Translations under genes and position numbers: made by a program | Origin: Actinobacteria bacterium UBA959 | GTDB taxonomy: Bacteria; Actinomycetota; Actinomycetes; S36-B12; UBA5976 | Direction of reading: 5' to 3' | Length of the DNA: 11,679 nt | Assembly: GCA_002293025.1 (NCBI GenBank) | Contig: DBCL01000011.1 | Coordinates: 1-11,679, forward strand | Part shown: piece after piece, positions 5,763 to 11,679 of the stretch | How the letters are laid out: each line of letters starts with the position of its first letter | Position numbering within the stretch: the first letter of the stretch is position 1 | The notes under the pieces: generated by a model | Told to the model about the DNA's origin: nothing | What the model saw: the letters and a program-made list of their open reading frames with translations, nothing else | Database searches by the model: none

Positions 5763-7661
5763 TTGAGCGGTAACGTGGCTTCGGTTGCAATTGACTCTCC
5801 GTTACCACACTTAGATAAGTTCTTTGACTACTTAATTCCAGAAAAAATGCTGACAGAGGTTTCCCCTGGAGTTAGAGTGAGAGTTAAATTCCACGGTAGA
5901 AGAGTCGATGGCTTAGTAGTAGCAGTTAGTGCTTCTAGCAATCACCCCAAATCTTTGTCTGAGATAGAGATATTGGTTTCCGGCGAACCTGTCTTAACGG
6001 ATCGTGTTAAAAATTTGGTGCAGGTAGTTGCCAGCAGAACTGCTGGGTCATTCATGGACATTGCCAAAGTTGCAATTCCACCCCGCCATGCTCGTGCCGA
6101 GAAAAAAACAATGACACCTCATCAAACCCTTGGGCAGAAGCTCGAAACTAATCTCTTGGCGAAATTCCCAGGATTGTTGGAGCATCTCGAATTGTTAAAA
6201 ACTGGAAAAGGGACAAACCTAGTTGTGGATCTACCTGCGCATATGCTTGCTGAAGATTGGATTGCTGAGTTAATCTCCTTTACGAATGGGAATTTACTTG
6301 CAGTTTTACCAGATCAATTCGATTGTGAAAGACTCATTACCAAGATATCGCCATTTCAAGACTCTGCATTAATCAGTGCGCACTTAAGCCCGGAACTTCG
6401 CTACACACAGTTTCTTAAGACACTCAGGTCTAAAACTAATACTGTAATTGGTACTAGAAATGCGGCATTTGCGCCAATGAACAATCCGTTAGCATTTCTA
6501 GTTTTGGACGATGGCGACGATTTGTTGACTAGCCTACAAGCTCCATATTGGAATGCTCGAGACGTTTTAGCTTGGCGAGCAGACCTAGAAGGAGTACCTC
6601 TGATCCTGGTGTCTCGCGCGCGAAGTATCGAAGTTAGTTTCTTAGTAGAAAGCCAATGGGCTACTGCTATTTCTGTTGATCGTCAATATGTACGTGAGAA
6701 TTCTGTAAAGATTTTGACAACTGGTGATGATTTTGACTTAAGCCGAGATGAATATGCAAAGTCGGCTCGAATTCCAGAAAAAGCGTTCAAATCGATTCAA
6801 AAAGGCATCGCAATAGGTTCGGTATTGATAGTTACGCCACGGCGTGGGTATTTAGCGGTGATTGCCTGTGCAAGTTGTAAAGAAATTGTGCGATGTACAA
6901 ATTGTCAGGCCCCAATGGCAGTAGAGAAAACAACTAAGGATCGAAGTTGTCGACGCTGTGGCAAGCTACACATGTCCTTGGAGTGTGAAAATTGTGGATC
7001 AGCAGAAATCCGTGCAGTGGCTGTGGGGGTAGAGCGTACAGTTGAGGAGTTTGGCAAGGCTTTCCCACGGAATAGAGTTTTGCAAAGTAACGGAGATGCC
7101 AGGTTGGAATCAATTCCAACTGAGAACTGTTTGGTTATCTCAACTCCAGGCGCAGAACCAATTGCTGAATATTCAGCAGCCGTTATTTTAGATGCACACA
7201 CCTGGCTTAGTCGCCCCGACGGGAATTCAAGAGTTAAGGCAATTCGTCAGTGGATGCATGCTGCTTCATTAGTGAAGAGATCTGGAGAAGTAGTTATTGT
7301 CGGTAACCCTGATGATTATGTAATTCAATCATTAGTGCGATGGGATCCAAATTCTGTCGGAGAACGTATCTTGGCAGAGCGGACGCAAGCAAGACTTGCG
7401 CCTAGTGCAAGGACCGCTGAGGTGCTTGGCGATAACTCAGCGCTATTAGAGTTAAAAGACAATTTACCGAATTGGACAATTGCTTGGGGGCCAGTTACAA
7501 GAACTGGCATAAACCTTCGAGGTAGAACTTCTGCGCTACTAGTTACTGCCCCTAAGAATAAATCAGACGAACTAGTGAAATATCTTCGCGCTTGGCAGGT
7601 GGCACGGAGTGCAAAGCGCGAAGCTCCAACAACTATCAAGATTGATCCAGATGACTTGTAA
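5763..7661 (+). CDS. priA: PriA-like replication restart protein lacking helicase motifs
   Basis: This is the actinobacterial version of the primosome protein N'. The 632-residue protein begins with the 3'-DNA-binding domain (VASVAIDSPLPHLDKFFDYLIPE; residues 1-105). In the helicase lobe region the Walker A site is gone: the likely equivalent reads LKTGKGTNLV (145-154). The DEEH box is replaced by LDDGDD (248-253), though GTRNAAFAP (230-238) survives. All eight zinc-binding cysteines remain: C369/C372, C378/C381, C396/C399 and C408/C411. The late region GAEP-(I)-AEY, RQWMHAASLV and LVRWDP resembles the mycobacterial protein. It probably recognises forks or binds partners without unwinding DNA. 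The start is TTG 5763, with AGAGGG (5753-5758) 4 bases ahead, overlapping the metK stop. Loss of motifs is normal in this phylum, not a sign of a pseudogene. Confidence 0.9.
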   Translation: MSGNVASVAIDSPLPHLDKFFDYLIPEKMLTEVSPGVRVRVKFHGRRVDGLVVAVSASSNHPKSLSEIEILVSGEPVLTDRVKNLVQVVASRTAGSFMDIAKVAIPPRHARAEKKTMTPHQTLGQKLETNLLAKFPGLLEHLELLKTGKGTNLVVDLPAHMLAEDWIAELISFTNGNLLAVLPDQFDCERLITKISPFQDSALISAHLSPELRYTQFLKTLRSKTNTVIGTRNAAFAPMNNPLAFLVLDDGDDLLTSLQAPYWNARDVLAWRADLEGVPLILVSRARSIEVSFLVESQWATAISVDRQYVRENSVKILTTGDDFDLSRDEYAKSARIPEKAFKSIQKGIAIGSVLIVTPRRGYLAVIACASCKEIVRCTNCQAPMAVEKTTKDRSCRRCGKLHMSLECENCGSAEIRAVAVGVERTVEEFGKAFPRNRVLQSNGDARLESIPTENCLVISTPGAEPIAEYSAAVILDAHTWLSRPDGNSRVKAIRQWMHAASLVKRSGEVVIVGNPDDYVIQSLVRWDPNSVGERILAERTQARLAPSARTAEVLGDNSALLELKDNLPNWTIAWGPVTRTGINLRGRTSALLVTAPKNKSDELVKYLRAWQVARSAKREAPTTIKIDPDDL

Positions 7662-7676
7662 AAAGCTGGTGCTGAA

Positions 7677-7682
7677 TAGAAT
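7677..7682 (+). promoter_or_regulatory. Candidate -10 element of a leaderless def promoter
   Basis: TAGAAT (5 of 6 matches to TATAAT) ends 6 bases before the def ATG, the spacing of a leaderless actinobacterial promoter. No ribosome binding site precedes def, which agrees. A -35-like TTGTAA (7656-7661, overlapping the priA stop) is only 15 bases upstream of it, slightly short. This could start a def-fmt-rsmB-rpe-ribD transcript. Confidence 0.45.
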
Positions 7683-7688
7683 TAGACC

Positions 7689-8237
7689 ATGACAACGCGC
7701 CAAATTCGATACATGGGGGATCCAGTATTAGTAACCCCGGCTGCTCCAGTCATCACTTTTGATAAAGAGTTAAGAGTTCTGGTATCGGACTTATCTGAGA
7801 CCATGCTGGATGCTCCTGGATCAGGGTTGGCTGCACCTCAGATTGGTGTCAGCCTGAGAGTATTTACATACATCACCGAAGATATGGATGAACCTGGACA
7901 TCTGATTAATCCCATGTTGGATTTGTCTGACCAGATGCAAGAAGGCGAGGAAGGATGCCTATCGCTACCTGACATTCGTATTGAAACACCTCGGTCTATG
8001 CAAGCAGTAGCAAAAGGTTTCAATATGTATGGGGAACCTGTTGTGATCGAAGGAACTGAGTTCTTGGCCAGAATCTTCCAACATGAAACGGATCACTTGG
8101 ATGGAATCTTGTTTATTGACCGGTTAAATCCTGAAGCAAGAAAAGAAGCAATGCGACTAATTAGAGAAACTGAATGGTTTGGTCAAGATCCAATTGTAAA
8201 AATCAGCCCGCACAAGACTTTTGGTCTAAACGGATAA
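7689..8237 (+). CDS. def: Peptide deformylase
   Basis: This metallo-hydrolase removes the formyl group from the N-terminal Met of nascent proteins. The 182-residue product has all three family motifs: GSGLAAPQIG (44-53), EGCLSLPD (88-95) with metal ligand C90, and QHETDHLDG (131-139) with metal ligands H132 and H136 and catalytic E133. The C-terminal tail (about 150-182) is charged, with WFG near 163-165, as in the longer actinobacterial type. It stands directly before fmt, the gene for the opposing formylation step, with fmt starting 3 bases after its stop. The 27-base gap after priA holds a possible own promoter. Confidence 0.96.
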   Translation: MTTRQIRYMGDPVLVTPAAPVITFDKELRVLVSDLSETMLDAPGSGLAAPQIGVSLRVFTYITEDMDEPGHLINPMLDLSDQMQEGEEGCLSLPDIRIETPRSMQAVAKGFNMYGEPVVIEGTEFLARIFQHETDHLDGILFIDRLNPEARKEAMRLIRETEWFGQDPIVKISPHKTFGLNG

Positions 8238-8240
8238 TTG

Positions 8241-9164
8241 ATGCGCATAGCTTTCGCAGGAACACCAGCCGTGGCGGCAAAAGTACTTGAGGGCTTGGCC
8301 AATTCCCAGCACGAAATTGTTTTGGTCCTATCAAGACCAGATTCACCAAAGGGACGCGGTAAGCAATTGCACCAGTCTGAAGTTAAAAGTTTAGCGGAAT
8401 CTTTAAATATTCCAGTTCTAACCCCAAGCACGCTTAAAGATCCAAACCTATATGAAGAACTTAAAAAGTTCAGTGTGGACGTTTGCATTGTTGTTGCCTA
8501 TGGTGTGCTAATTCCTAGCGATTTGTTGCGTGTATTTAAGCACGGATGGTTAAATCTGCATTACTCCCTTCTTCCTCGATGGAGAGGGGCAGCACCAGTT
8601 CAAAGATCAATACTTGCCGGCGACGACGAAACAGGTGTGACTATTTTTAGAATAGAAGAAGGCTTGGACACTGGACCTATCTTAAGATCTGCATCACTAA
8701 AAATTAGCGCAACAGACAATAGCGAAACACTCATTAATCAATTAAATGAAATTGGGCTTAAGGAAATTAAGTCACTATTGGATTCCTTGGAGATAGAACC
8801 TAGTGCTGGGTTGGAGCAATTAGAAGTTGGAGTTACCCATGCTGCAAAAATCACTCAAGATGAGGCTCGCATAAACTGGAGTGAATCCGCCACTGAGATT
8901 GATCGAAGAATTCGGGCAATGTTTCCCAATCCAAAAGCTTGGACAGAGATAGAAGGAATGAGAATTAAAATTTCCTCTTGCAAACTAGCTGATACACATT
9001 TAAATAGTCCTGGCTCGATATATATTATCGATCAAAAAGTAGTGGTCGCAACCGGCAAAGGTTCAATTGAGTTACATGATGTACAGCCCGCTGGTAAGCC
9101 TCTTATGAAAGCGGCAGACTGGCTCAGGGGACTTCGATTAACTTCAGAGACTAAATTCAAATGA
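8241..9164 (+). CDS. fmt: Methionyl-tRNA formyltransferase
   Basis: This enzyme formylates initiator Met-tRNA using 10-formyltetrahydrofolate. From ATG 8241 the product has 307 residues, typical of the family. The N-terminal Rossmann-like domain (MRIAFAGTP...) carries the catalytic residues N105 and H107 in LNLHYSLLPRWRGAAP (104-119) and D143 in GLDTGP (141-146). The SRPDSPKGRGKQL segment (31-43) forms the loop that contacts the tRNA acceptor end. The C-terminal domain begins near residue 205 and contains INWSESATEIDRRIRA, a usual feature. An in-frame TTG at 8238 precedes the ATG, but the protein begins with the family's MRI(A/V)F, so ATG is chosen. Only a weak GGAT lies upstream; coupling with def is likely. 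The stop overlaps the rsmB start (ATGA). Confidence 0.96.
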   Translation: MRIAFAGTPAVAAKVLEGLANSQHEIVLVLSRPDSPKGRGKQLHQSEVKSLAESLNIPVLTPSTLKDPNLYEELKKFSVDVCIVVAYGVLIPSDLLRVFKHGWLNLHYSLLPRWRGAAPVQRSILAGDDETGVTIFRIEEGLDTGPILRSASLKISATDNSETLINQLNEIGLKEIKSLLDSLEIEPSAGLEQLEVGVTHAAKITQDEARINWSESATEIDRRIRAMFPNPKAWTEIEGMRIKISSCKLADTHLNSPGSIYIIDQKVVVATGKGSIELHDVQPAGKPLMKAADWLRGLRLTSETKFK

Positions 9165-10471
9165 GTAGTGCGAGAGTTCTTGCTGTTGAAGCATTACTTC
9201 AAGTTGAATTCGACGGGGCCTATGCAAATATTTTGACGAATGAGATTCTTTCCCAAAATGATCTATCAAGTGCAGATGCAGGTATGTTCACCGACTTGGT
9301 TAATGGGACTTTACGATGGGAAAGGTATCTGGATACGATCATTAACTATTGTTCTAGTCGTGAAATTGTAGATCTTTCCGATGAGGTGCGAAGTGTTTTG
9401 AGGCTATCTACTTACTCATATCTAATTCGTGGAACACAAGCACACGCCATAGTAAATGAAGGGGTTGAAACTATCCGAAATCTGGATGGAGAAAGAGCCA
9501 CTTCTTTTGTTAATGCAGTTCTGCGAAGAATTACTGAGCGCACAGCAGAAGAATGGCGAATCTATGCCGATCAAAGAGTAGAAGATGCAGATCAAGAGGC
9601 AATCATGTATTCATTGCCTAACTGGATAGTTAAGGTATTTCAGTCTCAGATTCCAGATCAATTGGAACGAATTGCATTATTTGAAAAGCAGAATCAACCA
9701 CCTAGCATTACTTATTTAAGGCGACCAGGTACTGAAACCGACACTACTGGACTGGCGCCAGGAAATTGGTCTCCTTATGCTCTTCGAGAAATAGATAAAA
9801 AACTTTCCCGACAAAAATTGAAAACGGGCGAGTTAACAGTTCAAGATGAAGGAAGCCAACTAACTAGTTGGGCGCTCTCGATGGCTTTGATTGAAGGTCC
9901 TGACTTAAATTGGTTAGATATGACGGCAGGCCCAGGTGGGAAAGCAGTTTTTCTAGCGGCGATCGCCCAAATGCGTGGTGCAAAACTTGTAGCCAATGAA
10001 ATTCATCCACACCGAGCAGAACTTGTACGTAACGTCCTTCGCAGGTCTGAACTTAATGCTGAAATTCTTATTGGAGATGCAAACTTCGGAGCCTGGGCAC
10101 CAAAGAGTTTTGATCGAGTTTTGTTAGATGCACCTTGCACCGGGCTTGGTGCCTTGCGACGTAGAGCCGAATCACGTTGGCGTCGAACTGAAAAAGACTT
10201 AGCAGATTTAGTCATTGGCCAGCGAAAATTGCTTAGAAGCGCTATCGCTGCGACCCGATCAGGTGGAATTGTTGGATACGTAACTTGCTCTTTACATCCT
10301 CGTGAAACAACCGAGATCGTCCTAGAGGCCGCAAAAACTCACAAGATTGAATTTGTGGATGTGCCCAGATTGTTGCCTGGTATACCTTTAGCCCCAGGGC
10401 CTTTCTTGCAATTATGGCCCCATCGACATGACACAGATGGAATGTTTATGGCCATTTTGAGGGTGGAATAG
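9161..10471 (+). CDS. rsmB: 16S rRNA (cytosine(967)-C(5))-methyltransferase
   Basis: This SAM-dependent enzyme methylates C967 (Escherichia coli numbering) of 16S rRNA; older names are Sun and Fmu. The 436-residue protein has an N-terminal NusB-like RNA-binding domain (about 1-130, with LVNGTLRWERYLD and ATSFVNAVLRR). A linker follows, then the methyltransferase domain from about 220. Key sites are VQDEGSQ (227-233), the SAM loop DMTAGPGGKA (253-262; most homologues have Cys where Thr stands), DAPCTGLG with C326 (323-330), and TCSLHPRE with C376 (375-382). The two cysteines are the release and nucleophile residues of the RNA m5C family. Position after fmt is conserved across bacteria. The ATG overlaps the fmt stop. 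Confidence 0.94.
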   Translation: MSSARVLAVEALLQVEFDGAYANILTNEILSQNDLSSADAGMFTDLVNGTLRWERYLDTIINYCSSREIVDLSDEVRSVLRLSTYSYLIRGTQAHAIVNEGVETIRNLDGERATSFVNAVLRRITERTAEEWRIYADQRVEDADQEAIMYSLPNWIVKVFQSQIPDQLERIALFEKQNQPPSITYLRRPGTETDTTGLAPGNWSPYALREIDKKLSRQKLKTGELTVQDEGSQLTSWALSMALIEGPDLNWLDMTAGPGGKAVFLAAIAQMRGAKLVANEIHPHRAELVRNVLRRSELNAEILIGDANFGAWAPKSFDRVLLDAPCTGLGALRRRAESRWRRTEKDLADLVIGQRKLLRSAIAATRSGGIVGYVTCSLHPRETTEIVLEAAKTHKIEFVDVPRLLPGIPLAPGPFLQLWPHRHDTDGMFMAILRVE

Positions 10472-10472
10472 A

Positions 10473-11144
10473 GTGACCACTATGCAGATAACGCCCAGCA
10501 TCCTTAATGCTGATTTTGCTAATTTAGCTGAGGAAATCTCCAGACTTAATGATTCAGCAGACTGGTTACATCTTGATGTGATGGACGGTCATTTTGTCCC
10601 TAATTTATCTTTTGGTCCGCATATGGTTTCATCAATTAATGCAATCACGGATATGCCACTTGATGTTCATCTTATGATTGAAACTCCAGAAAAATGGGCC
10701 TTAGATTATGTGAAGTCAGGTGCCAAATCAGTAACTTTTCATATTGAAGCATGTGCAGAACCAATTAAATTAGCAAGAGAACTCCGCGAAGCTGGAGTTC
10801 GAGTTGGAATCTCGATAAAGCCTGCCACTGATTTTGATGTAGTTAAAGATATGCTGATTCACTTTGACACTTTATTGATAATGACAGTTGAACCGGGATT
10901 CGGTGGGCAGAGTTTTATGGATGCCATGCTTCCCAAAATAGCTGAGGCAAGAAGTTACATAGATTCTTACAACTTGAATACTTGGATTCAAGCAGATGGT
11001 GGAATAAACCTTGAAACTATCTCTCGTGCTGCCATGGCTGGAGCGGATGTTTTTGTTGCAGGATCAGTTGTTTACTCTTCTAAAGATCCTGAAGACACAG
11101 TTAGGAAACTGCGCAAATTAGCCGAATCTGCAAATCAGAAATGA
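10473..11144 (+). CDS. rpe: Ribulose-phosphate 3-epimerase
   Basis: This metal-dependent TIM-barrel enzyme interconverts ribulose 5-phosphate and xylulose 5-phosphate in the pentose phosphate pathway. The 223-residue protein has PSILNADFANL (8-18), the metal and catalytic site LHLDVMDGHFVPN (32-44, H33 and D35), DVHLMIE with H66, and TFHIEA (88-93). MTVEPGFGGQSF (137-148) and ADGGI with catalytic D175 complete the set, and the phosphate-binding end is VFVAGSVVYSS (193-203). The start is GTG 10473, with GGTGGA (10462-10467) 5 bases ahead. An internal ATG at 10482 would be 14 bases from it, so it is less likely. The gene begins 1 base after rsmB and ends in an ATGA overlap with ribD. Confidence 0.96.
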   Translation: MTTMQITPSILNADFANLAEEISRLNDSADWLHLDVMDGHFVPNLSFGPHMVSSINAITDMPLDVHLMIETPEKWALDYVKSGAKSVTFHIEACAEPIKLARELREAGVRVGISIKPATDFDVVKDMLIHFDTLLIMTVEPGFGGQSFMDAMLPKIAEARSYIDSYNLNTWIQADGGINLETISRAAMAGADVFVAGSVVYSSKDPEDTVRKLRKLAESANQK

Positions 11145-11679
11145 TCAGCCCAAAAGAATTAATTGCCATGCATGAGGCAATAAATATTGCCAAGAATCCT
11201 GACACTCCAAAAGGGCCAAATCCACGAGTTGGTTGTGTCATTTTGGACAAATCAGGAAACTATTTAAGCCGCGGGTTTCATTTAGGGTCGGGTTCTGACC
11301 ATGCAGAAATTTCAGCAATAAAGAATGCACAACAAGATCTGGTAGGCGCAACCATGGTGGTAACGCTTGAACCTTGCAATCACAGTGGTAAAACTGGACC
11401 GTGCGTTGAAGCCATCCTAAAATCTGGAATTAACAAAGTTATCATCGGCCAGAAGGATTCCACTGCAATTGGTAGTGGTGGTGGGGCAGTTCTTGCAAAA
11501 TCTGGAATTGAAGTGATTTTCAGTCCGTTAGAACCAGAAGTTTCAGCAATAAACCCGTGGTTTAGTGTGGCAATGAAACAACAAAGGCCCTATCTCAGAT
11601 TGAAGTTAGCTACTTCGTTGGATGGCAGAATTGCTGCAAGAGACGGTAGTTCAAAATGGATTACCAGTTCTGCTGCACG
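11141..11679 (+). CDS. ribD: Bifunctional riboflavin deaminase/reductase, N-terminal part (3' end outside window)
   Basis: RibD deaminates the pyrimidine product of GTP cyclohydrolase II and then reduces its ribosyl chain, in early riboflavin synthesis. The frame is open from ATG 11141 to the right edge, giving 179 residues of an expected 340-370. The deaminase domain shows GPNPRVGCVI (25-34), the zinc and catalytic site HAE (54-56), and LEPCNHSGKTGPC (76-88) with zinc ligands C79 and C88. The reductase domain begins at YLRLKLATSLDGRIAA (151-166). One oddity is the linker DSTAIGSGGG (106-115), where many homologues have DPNP. The start overlaps the rpe stop (ATGA) with no ribosome binding site, so coupling is likely. 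ATG 11168 would remove the usual N-terminal residues. Confidence 0.93.
   Translation, partial: MISPKELIAMHEAINIAKNPDTPKGPNPRVGCVILDKSGNYLSRGFHLGSGSDHAEISAIKNAQQDLVGATMVVTLEPCNHSGKTGPCVEAILKSGINKVIIGQKDSTAIGSGGGAVLAKSGIEVIFSPLEPEVSAINPWFSVAMKQQRPYLRLKLATSLDGRIAARDGSSKWITSSAA

Noticed and set aside
7325..7639. Antisense open frame inside priA (and similar antisense frames inside metK, coaBC, def and rsmB)
   Set aside because: These lie wholly within genes with clear family motifs, show no recognisable motifs themselves, and have no supporting promoter or ribosome binding site.
5763..7661. priA as a decaying pseudogene, because its helicase motifs are missing
   Set aside because: The frame is full length and uninterrupted, the zinc cysteines and N-terminal domain are intact, and the same motif loss is normal in Actinobacteria.
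1..11679. Mobile elements, CRISPR array, tRNA or rRNA genes
   Set aside because: No transposase motifs, terminal inverted repeats, spaced direct repeats or tRNA-like sequences were recognised by eye.

Overview
The window is a dense stretch of actinobacterial housekeeping genes with low to moderate GC (about 42-44% by eye). The gene order pyrD-pyrF-mihF-gmk-rpoZ-coaBC-metK-priA-def-fmt-rsmB-rpe-ribD is the classic actinobacterial arrangement. The mycobacterial-type integration host factor (mIHF), a PriA without helicase motifs and a SAM-IV-type riboswitch also point to Actinobacteria. Low GC, ATGA stop/start overlaps and tiny intergenic gaps suggest a streamlined genome. A freshwater acI lineage (Ca. 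Nanopelagicales, e.g. Planktophila/Nanopelagicus) is my best guess; this is inference, not proven by the sequence.

Layout: (1) Positions 1-3379, plus strand: the 3' end of pyrD (class 1B type), pyrF, mihF, gmk, rpoZ and coaBC. The first four are joined by ATGA overlaps; rpoZ and coaBC follow after gaps of about 20 bases. The block joins pyrimidine synthesis, nucleoid DNA binding, GMP phosphorylation, an RNA polymerase subunit and CoA synthesis. (2) Positions 3382-4290, minus strand: trhO, a rhodanese-type tRNA uridine hydroxylase, placed tail to tail with coaBC with 2 bases between them and apparently transcribed from its own leaderless promoter. (3) Positions 4291-4560: the only long gene-free stretch (270 bases). 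It holds the trhO promoter, a small hairpin, a SAM-IV-type riboswitch aptamer and a downstream hairpin that probably acts as its expression platform. (4) Positions 4561-11679, plus strand: metK, priA, def, fmt, rsmB, rpe and the 5' part of ribD, again tightly packed. A probable leaderless promoter lies just before def.

Functionally, metK makes S-adenosylmethionine and appears to be feedback-controlled by it through the riboswitch. RsmB downstream uses SAM to methylate 16S rRNA. Def and Fmt are the paired enzymes that remove and add the N-formyl group at translation initiation. Rpe feeds the pentose phosphate pool, which supplies the ribulose 5-phosphate needed for riboflavin, and RibD starts the riboflavin genes that presumably continue beyond the window. 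No mobile element, CRISPR array, tRNA or rRNA was seen. The most rewarding part is the regulatory region upstream of metK; I did not find a wholly new multi-gene system.
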